From assembly GCA_038248985.1 (NCBI GenBank), contig JBBRWV010000006.1, forward strand, positions 1-52,419: DNA of 52,419 nt. The letters are read 5' to 3'. Below, in pieces: positions 1-8,491 of the stretch (position 1 is its first letter; every line of letters starts with the position of its first letter). Made by a program: the position numbers and the translations under genes. Below the pieces are notes generated by a model. That model was not told the DNA's origin and did no database searches. It saw nothing but the letters and a program-made list of their open reading frames with translations. The DNA is from JBBRWV01 sp038248985. Its GTDB lineage: Bacteria; Planctomycetota; Phycisphaerae; WQYP01.

Positions 1-827
1 ACCTCTTTTACCCTCCTCCACGCCATTTCCACCGCCTCCGCACTCACATCTCCCCCTATCCACCCCCTGCCCAACCCCTCCGCCGCCACCAGTGTCGTAC
101 CGCTTCCACAGAAGAAATCACCCACCACCCCCCCCGGCGGCGTCAGCGCCAAAATCAACTTCTCCAACAACTCCACCGGCTTCTGCGTCGGATAACCCGT
201 CCGCTCAATCGCCATCGGGTTCAACGCCGGCACCATCAGCACATCATCCGGGTTCTTATGCGTGTCCGTAACCTCAATCCGCGCCCCTTTCCCGCTTTTT
301 GCCCTCTTCATGGCCTTTTCCGTCCGCGGAATCGCAATCGCTTTTCCATCAAAGTAAAAATCATTGCTCTTGCTATACACCAAAATATTGTCATGCTTTC
401 GCGAAAATCTCCCCTTGCTCGCCCCACCCGTCTGATAATACCAGATCAATTCATTCTCAAACCGCTCATCACCCAGCATCTCATCCATCATCACCTTCAC
501 GTAATGCACCGCATGCCAATCCAAGTGAATCACCAGCGCCCCCGAAGGCTTCAGCAACCGCACAAATTCCCCCAACCGCGGCCGCAGCCAGTCCAAATAT
601 AACCCCCTGCTATCCCACGAGTTATCACTAAACGCCATCCGCGCCCCCTTCACGATTTCCTCCCGTCCCTTCCCCACATGATGCCGCTGCGTGTAATAGG
701 GGGGATCCAGATAAACCATGTCCAGACACCCGCTTGCCAATCCCTTGGTCAGGTCCAGACAATCCCCCACAGAAATCCGCTTTCCCGTAAAACCGCCAAC
801 GTTACCCATCTTATCAGTATCTTCCAT
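1..827 (-). CDS. DNA methyltransferase, beta-class N6-adenine/N4-cytosine type (3' end off the left edge)
   Basis: This reading frame has no stop before the left edge; 275 residues are visible. It transfers a methyl group from SAM to adenine N6 or cytosine N4 in DNA. Catalytic motif IV DPPY is at residues 41-44, and the SAM-binding motif FCGSGTT lies near residues 238-244, preceded by a KP-x-ELLE helix. The order IV before I fits the beta class (PF01555 type). The ATG at 827 follows a G-run that could act as a ribosome site. No restriction endonuclease is visible on the right side, so it could be an orphan regulatory methylase or part of a system lying to the left. The target site cannot be read from the sequence. 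The function call is firm; the exact start is less so. Confidence 0.85.
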   Translation of the reverse strand, partial: MEDTDKMGNVGGFTGKRISVGDCLDLTKGLASGCLDMVYLDPPYYTQRHHVGKGREEIVKGARMAFSDNSWDSRGLYLDWLRPRLGEFVRLLKPSGALVIHLDWHAVHYVKVMMDEMLGDERFENELIWYYQTGGASKGRFSRKHDNILVYSKSNDFYFDGKAIAIPRTEKAMKRAKSGKGARIEVTDTHKNPDDVLMVPALNPMAIERTGYPTQKPVELLEKLILALTPPGGVVGDFFCGSGTTLVAAEGLGRGWIGGDVSAEAVEMAWRRVKE

Positions 828-1038
828 CCCCCCATTATGAGCCACAGCCGCCCCCCTTGTCCATTTTTCACTGGGAATCGCAAATGGAAATGGTTAAGCT
901 ACTAACCTGTCAACCCCCATCGGGTCTATGTACCCTACGCCGATGCGCCCCGCCTTTTCCAACGGTTGGACGGGTCCGGAGATGGTCTCTGTACCATCTT
1001 TTTCGCATGGGTCAGTTGGTTGTTTGCGAGGATACGCT

Positions 1039-2517
1039 GTGTCACAACTTCAAGTGCCCGTAGGACTTCGGGCAGTTCGCCAGGGAATGGCCATACTCGG
1101 CTTTAACTACCTCTTCGACTTGAAAAAAGTCTCGTGGTTCGATGTCTCCCTGAAAACCGCCCTCCTCGGCCTATACAGCAGCATCATCTACCTCGCCTGG
1201 ACCACCGGCTCCCTCACCAATCCCTTCAACGAACTCATGAATAACCCCTTCAGTGCCGCCCTCATCATCCTCGGCACCATTTATTCCGTTTTCATGCTCG
1301 TAATCACGGTAATTCGCGCCTTTCTCGTCGCCGCCTACCGCCCCATGCGATCGCTCTCCGATGAAGAACTCCCCTCCGTCACCGTCATCGTCCCCGCCTA
1401 CAACGAAGGCCTCGACGTCGCCAAATCCATCGATTCCATCGCCCGCTCCAATTACCCCCGCCACAAACTTCAAATCATCGCCATCGACGATGGCTCCAAA
1501 GATGACACCTGGTTCCACATGGAATCCTCCGCCCGTCGCCACTCTGACATCGTCTGCGCCATCAAAATGGACCAGAACGGCGGCAAACGCCAGGGCCTCC
1601 GCGTCGGCTTCGCCCTCGCCGCCGGCGACGTCATCGTCACCATGGATTCCGACTCCGTCGTCGCCCGCGACAGCCTCCGCAATCTCGTCACCCCCATCGC
1701 CAAAGACCCCCGCATTGGCGCCGTCGCCGGCAACGTCAAAGTCCAAAATCGTTCCGCCGGCATCCTGCCCCGCATGATGAACGCCTCCTTCGTTATGGCC
1801 TTCGATTTCACCCGTGCGTATCAATCCGTCGTTCGCTCCGTCCATTGCACCCCCGGCGCGTTTTCCGCCTATCGCCGCAGCGCCGTCGAAGCCGTCTTGA
1901 GCGACTGGAATAACCAAACTTGGATGGGCAAGCCTTCCACCATCGCCGAAGATCGCGCCCTCTCCAACCTCATCCTCCGCGAAGGCCACGAAGTCGTCTT
2001 CCAATCCAACGCCCTCGTCTGGACGAACGTCCCCGTCGGCTACAATCAGATGGCCAAAATGTACCAACGCTGGGAACGCGGCAACGTCCGCGAAAACCTC
2101 ACCTATGCCGCATTCTGCCTGAAACCCTTCCGCAAACGCTTCTGGGCCGCCTGCAACATCGAATGGGCCATCAACGCCGCCGAAATGGTCTTCCCCTACA
2201 TCCTGATCGCCGCCTCCCTCATCTACGGCGTCATCAACCCCTTCTTCCTCCTCCGCTACCTCGCCTACATCGTGATCGTCTCGGGCCTCATGCAAATCTA
2301 TTACTACAAAAAACACCGCGATTCCGACTGGATCTACGGCATCCTCTATTCCCTCTTCTGGTTCACCTGCCTCTGGTGGGTCGTCCCCTACTCCATTATG
2401 ACTGCCAACAACGGCCAATGGATGACCCGAAACCTCCCCTCCAGCATTCCAGAAGCCACACCGGCCCAAATCCCCGCACTCGAGCCCGCCACCGTAACAA
2501 ATCGCCTGGCCGCCTAA
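1039..2517 (+). CDS. Family 2 membrane glycosyltransferase (processive type)
   Basis: Likely inner-membrane polysaccharide synthase or glycosyl transferase. Two hydrophobic segments come first, then a GT-A domain with VTVIVPAYNEG, the nucleotide-binding DDGS, and MDSDS as the metal-binding DxD equivalent. An EDRALSN acceptor motif and four C-terminal membrane segments follow. The usual QxxRW motif reads MYQRW, so the first Gln is displaced. The GTG at 1039 is chosen because GAGGA (1028-1032) sits six bases upstream; the ATG at 1087 is the alternative, and the open frame back to 928 has no good ribosome site. A GCCCG/CGGGC hairpin at 1056-1073 lies within the first codons. It stands alone, with a strong terminator after it. 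The sugar and product are unknown. Confidence 0.85.
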   Translation: MSQLQVPVGLRAVRQGMAILGFNYLFDLKKVSWFDVSLKTALLGLYSSIIYLAWTTGSLTNPFNELMNNPFSAALIILGTIYSVFMLVITVIRAFLVAAYRPMRSLSDEELPSVTVIVPAYNEGLDVAKSIDSIARSNYPRHKLQIIAIDDGSKDDTWFHMESSARRHSDIVCAIKMDQNGGKRQGLRVGFALAAGDVIVTMDSDSVVARDSLRNLVTPIAKDPRIGAVAGNVKVQNRSAGILPRMMNASFVMAFDFTRAYQSVVRSVHCTPGAFSAYRRSAVEAVLSDWNNQTWMGKPSTIAEDRALSNLILREGHEVVFQSNALVWTNVPVGYNQMAKMYQRWERGNVRENLTYAAFCLKPFRKRFWAACNIEWAINAAEMVFPYILIAASLIYGVINPFFLLRYLAYIVIVSGLMQIYYYKKHRDSDWIYGILYSLFWFTCLWWVVPYSIMTANNGQWMTRNLPSSIPEATPAQIPALEPATVTNRLAA

Positions 2518-2552
2518 TCATTCGCCAGGAACACAGTACGAAATTTCAAAAC

Positions 2553-2588
2553 CGCCCGATCACCAACCAAATGATCGGGCGTTTTTTT
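2553..2588 (+). terminator. Intrinsic terminator after the GT2 gene
   Basis: A perfect 10-bp stem (CGCCCGATCA with TGATCGGGCG), a 9-base loop and a run of seven T follow the glycosyltransferase stop by about 35 bases. Confidence 0.9.
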
Positions 2589-2620
2589 ATCCAGGCATAT
2601 TCCTGACCGCAGTGGGGGGC

Positions 2621-4117
2621 TCAAATAAACTTGATCTTCCGCGCCGCAAAAAAACACATCCGCAGCAGCAGCCAGCCGTGACGAAACCGGCTGATATTCG
2701 TGGCCCCATACACCCGTTGCTTGTAATGCACCGGCACATCCACAATCTTGAGATTCAACCGCGCCGCCCCAAACAACAAATCGAAATCCCCGAATGGATC
2801 AAAATCCCCAAAGTACGCCCGGTGTGCCACGATCTTCTCATAGTCGCTTCGGCGCAACACCTTCGTCCCGCACAGCGTGTCCCGCAATCGCTGGCTTAAT
2901 AAATACGTGAACATCCAGCCAAAACATTTGTTGGCGATCATATTTAAAAACTGCATCGCCTGTTTTTCCATCGGGTATACCAGCCGGCTGCCGTTGGCAA
3001 ACTCGCATTGATGCTTCGCCAGCAACTCCACAAACCGCGACAGCTCCTCCGGCGGCACGCTGATGTCCGCATCCAATATCATCAAAATATCCCCCGTCGC
3101 TTTGCCAAACCCCAGCCGCACCGCATCCCCTTTCCCCTTGCCCGATTGCTTGTAACATGAGACCGAAAACGAACTCATCCGCGTCTGCGGGCTCGCCCCC
3201 TCAAACTCCTTCACCACCTCCTGTATCACCTCCCACGTATCGTCCGTGCTGTTCCCCTCGATAAAAATCACTTCCGTCTTCTCCCCCATCTGCGGTATCC
3301 GCTCCAGCAACGCGCGTATATTCCCCGCCTCATTCCGCGCCGGAATAATCACGCTTACGCATCGGGGCACATCCAGCCGCTTCACCTGCGGCACATATCG
3401 CGCCACCGTAATCGTGCACAAATCCAAATGATGCAACCCCGGCAACGGCGCCATCCACCGGTTCACCAGATTGCTTAGCACCGGAATCCCAATCGGCCAC
3501 AGAATCCCATGCTTCTGCGTCACGATCTGAAAATCGCACTGCCCCAGCAGCGAGTTCACCTCGTACGGCGGTATCCAACTCTCCTCCGGCACACGCGCCT
3601 TCCACCCCAGCATCTCCCCCAGTCCGATCAGCGGACGCCACAACTGGCTGAACGTGCTGACAATAATCCGCGTGCGATCATGACACACCGCCTGCAACGC
3701 CTCCAAAGCGTCGTGCAGATCATACAACTGCGGCAGCACCCCCGAGAGTATGACATAGTCAAACTTCCCATTCAGCGCGCCCACCTCCTCACCGGCCATC
3801 TCATGAAATGTCAGTTGCGGATACTTCTTCCGCGCATCCGCTATCGCCGCGGGGTTGATATCAATCCCCACCCCATACCCCGGCTTCAGCGAAGCCAGCA
3901 TGTCCCCGCCCGCACAGCCAATGTCCAGCACCCGCGATCCCGGCAGAATGTGATGCCCGACGATCTTCGTGAGATAGCGATGAAAGTACCCGTTTCTCCT
4001 GCGCGAGCCCGCCAATTTCCCATAACACGCCTCCCCAAATTCCCGGATCGACGCGCGATGGGACTGCTCCGGAAGCACATTCTCTGTCATCGTTTGTTCC
4101 ACGCTGGCCTGAGTCAT
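2621..4117 (-). CDS. Fusion of a class I SAM methyltransferase and a GT2 glycosyltransferase
   Basis: 498 residues. The N-terminal half is a Rossmann methyltransferase (VLDIGCAGGDML is SAM motif I, near residue 60). The C-terminal half, from about residue 235, is a GT2 domain of the dolichyl-phosphate-mannose-synthase type with VSVIIPARNEAGN, EGNSTDDTW and the DADIS metal site. No clear membrane anchor is seen. The role is probably modification or transfer of a cell-surface sugar, but the substrate cannot be named. The ATG at 4117 touches the T-run of the tig terminator and has no Shine-Dalgarno sequence. An in-frame ATG at 4090 has a weak GGAA upstream and may be the real start. Confidence 0.8.
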   Translation of the reverse strand: MTQASVEQTMTENVLPEQSHRASIREFGEACYGKLAGSRRRNGYFHRYLTKIVGHHILPGSRVLDIGCAGGDMLASLKPGYGVGIDINPAAIADARKKYPQLTFHEMAGEEVGALNGKFDYVILSGVLPQLYDLHDALEALQAVCHDRTRIIVSTFSQLWRPLIGLGEMLGWKARVPEESWIPPYEVNSLLGQCDFQIVTQKHGILWPIGIPVLSNLVNRWMAPLPGLHHLDLCTITVARYVPQVKRLDVPRCVSVIIPARNEAGNIRALLERIPQMGEKTEVIFIEGNSTDDTWEVIQEVVKEFEGASPQTRMSSFSVSCYKQSGKGKGDAVRLGFGKATGDILMILDADISVPPEELSRFVELLAKHQCEFANGSRLVYPMEKQAMQFLNMIANKCFGWMFTYLLSQRLRDTLCGTKVLRRSDYEKIVAHRAYFGDFDPFGDFDLLFGAARLNLKIVDVPVHYKQRVYGATNISRFRHGWLLLRMCFFAARKIKFI

Positions 4118-4152
4118 AAAAAAGGCCCGATCGCGCTAAACGCAATCGGGCC
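4118..4152 (-). terminator. Intrinsic terminator of tig
   Basis: On the minus strand an 8-bp GC-rich stem (GGCCCGAT on the + strand, 4124-4131, with ATCGGGCC at 4145-4152), extended by GCG/CGC past one mismatch, has a 5-base loop and ends in six T. The T-run directly abuts the next gene's first ATG. Confidence 0.85.
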
Positions 4153-4177
4153 CCGTGTTTTCCTGCATGCCCGCCGC

Positions 4178-5617
4178 TTACGTAGCGTGCGAGTGCGACA
4201 CGCCCGTCACGTTCGGACCAATGTTCGCCAGCGGCGGAAGATTCTTGAATTCCTCCGCCAACTCCTTCTCGTCGACTTCTGTGATCTCGGCGGTCTCCAG
4301 AATCTTGTCGACCACCTTCCCGTCACGCACCTGCAGATACAACTGCTCAATCTGCCCGTTCTTCGAAAGCTCGCTCCGAATTTTCTCCGGACGCCGTCCG
4401 TACTGCTCCGCCATCTGCGCGATGCGGGCATTCACTTCTTCGTTGCTCACTTCGACGCCGAAGCCTTCGCCGATCTTGCTCAAAATGAAGAACAATCGCA
4501 GATCCACCGCCGCCTGCTGCGCCGAACTGATCCGCAACTCGTCAATGTGCTGCACGATCTCGCTCTCCGGCACGCCCTTGCTCATCATCTCCGTGGCGCG
4601 GCGCCGCAAAACATTCCCCATCTGCCGCTGCGACAACTTCGCCGGAATCTCAAATCGCGTGTTCTCCAGCAGATAACGGTAAACCTGCTGCGCCATCGCG
4701 CTCTTGGTTTCCTGCACCAACTGCACCACCAATCGATCCTTCAGATCACTCTTGAGCTGATCGAGGCTGTCAAAACCCAGCATCGTCGCAAACTGTTCAT
4801 TCACTTCCGGCAGATCCTGGTGCTTCACGCCCTTGATCGTGATCGCCGCTGTCAGCTTCTTGCCACGCAGTTTTTCATCCGCATGATCAGCGGGCGCGGT
4901 CGCTTCCAGCGTCACCACCTCGCTGATCGACTTGCCCACAAGCTTCTCGCCCAAGTCCTCAAACCGCACACCGGCAATTGCCCCGGCCGCGGGCTTGAGC
5001 TGCACCGATGCCTGCTCCGCGATAACCGCCCCGTCCTCGCCCGTCACCTTCAGATCGGAAAGCACCACGTCGTCCGCGGTCACCGGCAAGCCGGTGTCTT
5101 TCCACTGGCCGAAATATTTCCGCAAATTCTCCACCGCCAGGCCCAGTCGCTCATCGTTCGCTTCCAGCTTCGGCTTCTTGACCTTCACGTTCTCAATGTT
5201 TGGAATCTCAAAGTCCGGCGTCACTTCCACTTCCACTGAAAGGGTCAGCGGGCCCGTCTCCGGCAACTCAATCTTGGTGATGTCCAGATCCGGCTCGCCG
5301 ATCGCATCGATCTTGTTGTCTTCAATCGCCTTCTGGTACGCCTCGGCGATAACCTGCTGCTTCACCGTGTTCTTCATGTCCCCGCCAAAACGCTTCTCAA
5401 TCAATCGCTTTGGTGCCCGCCCCTTGCGGAACCCCGGCAAAACCGCGTCACGCTGAATTTCGTTCTGCGCTTCCTTCAGCTTGCCGGCAATGCGCTCCGC
5501 CGGAATCTCAATCTTGATCCGCTTGCGCGCTGCACCCGCGTCTTCAATCGTCGCCGTGGCGGCAGGCAATGGATCTACTTCGGTCGCTTCGGTATCTTTG
5601 GCTTCAACTTCCGACAT
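4178..5617 (-). CDS. tig: Trigger factor, ribosome-associated chaperone
   Basis: 479 residues, somewhat longer than the usual 430 or so. Trigger factor binds ribosomal protein L23 at the exit tunnel and holds nascent chains. The ribosome-binding signature GFRKGRAP is at residues 62-69, and the chain begins with a low-complexity acidic leader of about 28 residues. The middle PPIase-like domain is divergent, and the long helical C-terminal arm region is present (KTRLxLQ-type helices, RRATEMMSKGVPE). The start is the ATG at 5617 because TAGGAG lies six bases upstream; a GTG at 5620 is also in frame. The gene is followed by its own terminator and is transcribed away from trxA. It is not next to clpP/clpX, a common neighbour elsewhere. 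Confidence 0.92.
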   Translation of the reverse strand: MSEVEAKDTEATEVDPLPAATATIEDAGAARKRIKIEIPAERIAGKLKEAQNEIQRDAVLPGFRKGRAPKRLIEKRFGGDMKNTVKQQVIAEAYQKAIEDNKIDAIGEPDLDITKIELPETGPLTLSVEVEVTPDFEIPNIENVKVKKPKLEANDERLGLAVENLRKYFGQWKDTGLPVTADDVVLSDLKVTGEDGAVIAEQASVQLKPAAGAIAGVRFEDLGEKLVGKSISEVVTLEATAPADHADEKLRGKKLTAAITIKGVKHQDLPEVNEQFATMLGFDSLDQLKSDLKDRLVVQLVQETKSAMAQQVYRYLLENTRFEIPAKLSQRQMGNVLRRRATEMMSKGVPESEIVQHIDELRISSAQQAAVDLRLFFILSKIGEGFGVEVSNEEVNARIAQMAEQYGRRPEKIRSELSKNGQIEQLYLQVRDGKVVDKILETAEITEVDEKELAEEFKNLPPLANIGPNVTGVSHSHAT

Positions 5618-5974
5618 CACAGGCTCCTAGAAAAAATTCCTGATCGGATAGCGGCCCGCAAAAATGAAAGCGGCCAATCCGCCAGGCGTCGTTTTTGCCC
5701 GGCCGAATGGCCATGCACGCTTCCTCGCGACCAACGCCTGGTGAATCACCGGTACCTCGCAAGGGCGTTCGCCCCTCTCCAATTGCTCGGATGCAGGACG
5801 AATAGATAAGGATAGCCTCTCCCCACCTGAAAAGAAAGCCCCTCTTCCATTTTCCGCGCCCCCGCGCCCATCCGCACTTCTCCCCGCCGGTTTGACACGC
5901 CGCCTGCCCATTCCTACTATTCTCCATCGCCCGCTCAAGTCACGCGGTGCTTCCTCTATCCCTCAGGAGATATC
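5618..5974. other. Divergent spacer between tig and trxA
   Basis: About 357 bases without a convincing gene. It carries the trxA promoter (5892-5920). Short open frames here lack family resemblance and a ribosome site. No clear tig promoter was found by eye. Confidence 0.6.
5892..5920 (+). promoter_or_regulatory. Sigma-70-type promoter of trxA
   Basis: TTGACA at 5892-5897, a 17-base spacer and TACTAT at 5915-5920. The -35 box matches consensus exactly and the -10 box at five of six positions. The trxA start codon is about 55 bases downstream. Confidence 0.8.
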
Positions 5975-6307
5975 ATGGCCAGCCCCACCATCATCCAACT
6001 CAACGACCAAAACTTCGAAGCCGAAGTCGTCAACTCCGAAACTCCCGTCCTTGTCGATTTCTGGGCCGAATGGTGCGGCCCCTGCCGTATGCTCGCCCCC
6101 ACCATCGATGAAATCGCCGAAGAATACAAAGGCAAAGTCAAAGTCGGAAAACTCGATACCGAAGTCGGCCGCCAAACCGCCATGCGCTTCGGCATCTCCT
6201 CCATCCCCACCGTCATGATCTTCAACAAAGGCCAGGTCGTGAACCGCCTCATCGGCCTCCGCTCCAAGAAAGACTTCAAAACCGCCCTTGACGCCGTCAC
6301 CGTCTGA
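5975..6307 (+). CDS. trxA: Thioredoxin
   Basis: 110 residues, the normal length of a single-domain thioredoxin. It reduces protein disulfides in the cytoplasm using electrons from thioredoxin reductase. The redox site WCGPC is intact inside DFWAEWCGPCRMLAP, and the cis-proline is in SIPTVMIF. The ATG has AGGAG six to seven bases upstream. It is a single-gene unit, with a near-consensus promoter in front and a bidirectional terminator behind. Confidence 0.96.
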   Translation: MASPTIIQLNDQNFEAEVVNSETPVLVDFWAEWCGPCRMLAPTIDEIAEEYKGKVKVGKLDTEVGRQTAMRFGISSIPTVMIFNKGQVVNRLIGLRSKKDFKTALDAVTV

Positions 6308-6338
6308 CTTCAAAAATCTCCCATCGCGCATAAAAAAT

Positions 6339-6361
6339 CCACCCCTTCGCGGGTGGCTTTT
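6339..6361. terminator. Bidirectional terminator between trxA and ettA
   Basis: CCACCC/GGGTGG stem with a 6-base loop. T5 follows on the + strand, and A6 on the left gives a T-run on the minus strand, so it can end both converging genes. Confidence 0.75.
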
Positions 6362-6386
6362 TCTTTTTCGGCCGGTCGATCAACCT

Positions 6387-8075
6387 TCACATCGTCAGCT
6401 TCCGATACTTGATCCGGTGCGGCTTGTCCGCATCCGTCCCCATACGCTTGTGCTTATCCTCTTCATACGCCTCGAAATTCCCCTCGTAGAACACCACCTG
6501 CGAATCCCCCTCAAACGCCAAAATATGCGTCGCCAGCCGATCCAGGAAAGATCGATCGTGGCTGATGATCACCGCGCACCCCGCAAAATTCTGCAGCGCC
6601 TCTTCCAGTGACCGTATCGTGTTCACATCCAAATCGTTCGTCGGCTCGTCCAGCAGAATCACATTCGCCCCGCTCTTGAGCATCCGCGCCAAATGCACCC
6701 GGTTCCGCTCCCCACCCGACAGCACTCCCACCTTCTTTTGCTGGTCGCTCCCGGCAAAACCAAAACGCTTTACGTACGAACGCGTGTTCACCGTCACCGT
6801 CCCCAGCATCGTATTTTCCAGCCCGTCCGAAATCGCCTCCCACACGTTCGCCTCCGGATCCAGGCTCTCCCGTGACTGCTCCACATACGCCAACTTCACC
6901 GAATCCCCAATCCCAATCGTCCCTTTGTCCGGCTTCTCCGCCCCGATGATCATCCGGAACAGCGTCGTCTTGCCCGCGCCGTTCGGGCCAATCACCCCCA
7001 CAATTCCCCCCGGCGGCAGCGAAAATGAAAAATTATCAAACAGCAGCTTGTCGCCAAACGCCTTCCGAATCCCCTCCGCCTGAATCACCTTCTGCCCCAG
7101 ACGCGGACCCGGCGGTATATAAATCTCAATCTCCGCCGCCTTCTTCTCCCCATTCTCGCTCACCATCTGCTCGTACGCCGCGATGCGCGCCTTGCTCTTC
7201 GCCCGCCGCGCCGAAGGGTTCGATCGTATCCATTCCAATTCCCGCGCCAGCGCCCGCTGCCGCTGCGTCTCCTGCTTCTCCTCCACCTTCAGCCGCTCCC
7301 CCTTTTGCTCCAGCCACGCCGAATAATTCCCCTTCCACGGAATCCCCGCCCCGCGATCCAACTCCAAAATCCACCCCGCCACGTTGTCCAAAAAATACCG
7401 GTCGTGCGTCACCGCGATGACCGTCCCCTCATACCGCTTCAAATGCTGCTCCAGCCACTGCACCGATTCCGCATCCAAATGATTCGTCGGCTCATCCAAA
7501 ATCAGCACGTCCGGCTTCTTCAACAACAACCGGCACAACGCCACCCGCCGCTTCTCCCCGCCCGACAACACCCCGCACTTCGCCTCCGCCGGCGGACACC
7601 GCAACGCATCCATCGCCATGTCCATCTGCTGATCCAGCTCCCACGCATTGATCGCTTCGAGCTTCTCCTGCAATACCCCCTGCTTCTCCAACAGCTTATC
7701 CATCTGCGCATTGGTCATCGGCTCCCCAAACTTCGCCGACAACTCCTCAAATTCCCGCAGCAAATCCACCGTCCCCTGCACCCCCTCCTGCACAATCTCC
7801 CGCACCGTCTTCTCCGGGTCCAGCAACGGCTCCTGCTCCAGGAACCCCGTCGTGTACCCCGGCTGCAATGAAATCTGCCCCTCAAAATCCTTGTCCACCC
7901 CCGCCAATATCCGCAGCAGCGTTGACTTCCCCGCCCCGTTGTACCCCAGCACCCCGATCTTCGCCCCATAGAAATACGACAGGTAGATGTCCTTCAGAAT
8001 CACCTTCTTGTCGATCTTCTTCCCCACCCCGATCATCGAGTAAATAATCTTGTTCGACTCAACCGCTGCCGCCAT
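6387..8075 (-). CDS. ettA: Energy-dependent translational throttle protein EttA (ABC-F ATPase)
   Basis: 562 residues, against about 555 for E. coli EttA. It is a soluble ABC-F protein that binds the ribosomal E site and gates early elongation according to ATP/ADP. Two ABC cassettes are complete: Walker A GYNGAGKST (44-52) and GPNGAGKTT, signatures LSGGEKRR and LSGGERNR, and Walker B with DEPTNHLD and DEPTNDLD. The arm and linker between them are present, and the end, RIKYRKLTM, resembles the EttA tail. The frame stays open to 8459, but the ATG at 8075 has GGAG seven bases upstream and matches the family start, so the longer version is rejected. Confidence 0.94.
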   Translation of the reverse strand: MAAAVESNKIIYSMIGVGKKIDKKVILKDIYLSYFYGAKIGVLGYNGAGKSTLLRILAGVDKDFEGQISLQPGYTTGFLEQEPLLDPEKTVREIVQEGVQGTVDLLREFEELSAKFGEPMTNAQMDKLLEKQGVLQEKLEAINAWELDQQMDMAMDALRCPPAEAKCGVLSGGEKRRVALCRLLLKKPDVLILDEPTNHLDAESVQWLEQHLKRYEGTVIAVTHDRYFLDNVAGWILELDRGAGIPWKGNYSAWLEQKGERLKVEEKQETQRQRALARELEWIRSNPSARRAKSKARIAAYEQMVSENGEKKAAEIEIYIPPGPRLGQKVIQAEGIRKAFGDKLLFDNFSFSLPPGGIVGVIGPNGAGKTTLFRMIIGAEKPDKGTIGIGDSVKLAYVEQSRESLDPEANVWEAISDGLENTMLGTVTVNTRSYVKRFGFAGSDQQKKVGVLSGGERNRVHLARMLKSGANVILLDEPTNDLDVNTIRSLEEALQNFAGCAVIISHDRSFLDRLATHILAFEGDSQVVFYEGNFEAYEEDKHKRMGTDADKPHRIKYRKLTM

Positions 8076-8197
8076 GTAGTTGCTCCATTCCAAAAAACAA
8101 GGCCCGTCGTTATACCACAACGCCGCGCCTCTATCCGCACCCCTCGCCCCAATTCTGTCCGTGTCCGCCCCCGTCTGTCCCTCGCCATTCAACCCCC

Positions 8198-8400
8198 TCA
8201 AGCACCCTTCCGCTGCCTCCCCCCGCTTCCCGCCCTCCCGTCTCCGTCCCCATTCCCCTGCCACGACTTCTTCAACGCCTCCATCAAACTGATCGATCTC
8301 CATCGTCCGGCCTTTCTCCGGCTTGATCTTGTCACCCTCCTTCGCATCCACCAGCTTTCCCCATCCCGCAAAAAAACGCTCTCCCCGACGATTTGTCGCC
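8198..8400 (-). pseudogene. Relic of the C-terminus of a Ku DNA-end-binding protein
   Basis: Two pieces in different frames together read like a bacterial Ku tail. KLVDAKEGDKIKPEKGRT (8304-8357) is in one frame; the next frame gives LMEALKKSW (8261-8287) and a Gly/Arg/Lys-rich tail ending at the stop at 8198. Bacterial Ku proteins end with a similar linker, a V-I-D-L-M-x-A-L-K-x-S-L motif and a basic tail. The core domain is absent and an RHS gene begins just to the right, so this is probably what remained after a replacement. No LigD is visible. The identification rests on short motifs only. Confidence 0.42.
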
Positions 8401-8491
8401 CCTCCACCTTTCACCCATTTTTTGCGACACCGCTCTGCTAATCCCCCTCTCACCCCCACACCTACTAAACTCCTGCGATATACTACGCCGC

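Noticed and set aside
928..1038. Longer N-terminus of the GT2 gene
   Set aside because: No ribosome site and no family resemblance before the GTG at 1039, which has GAGGA upstream.
1171..2469. 432-codon minus-strand frame opposite the GT2 gene
   Set aside because: Mirror of a strongly coding gene with C-rich third positions; its Gly/Asp/Val-rich product has no domain.
3509..5239. 576-codon + strand frame over the fusion gene and tig
   Set aside because: It spans two well-identified genes and the terminator between them; the product is His/Arg/Leu-rich with no domain.
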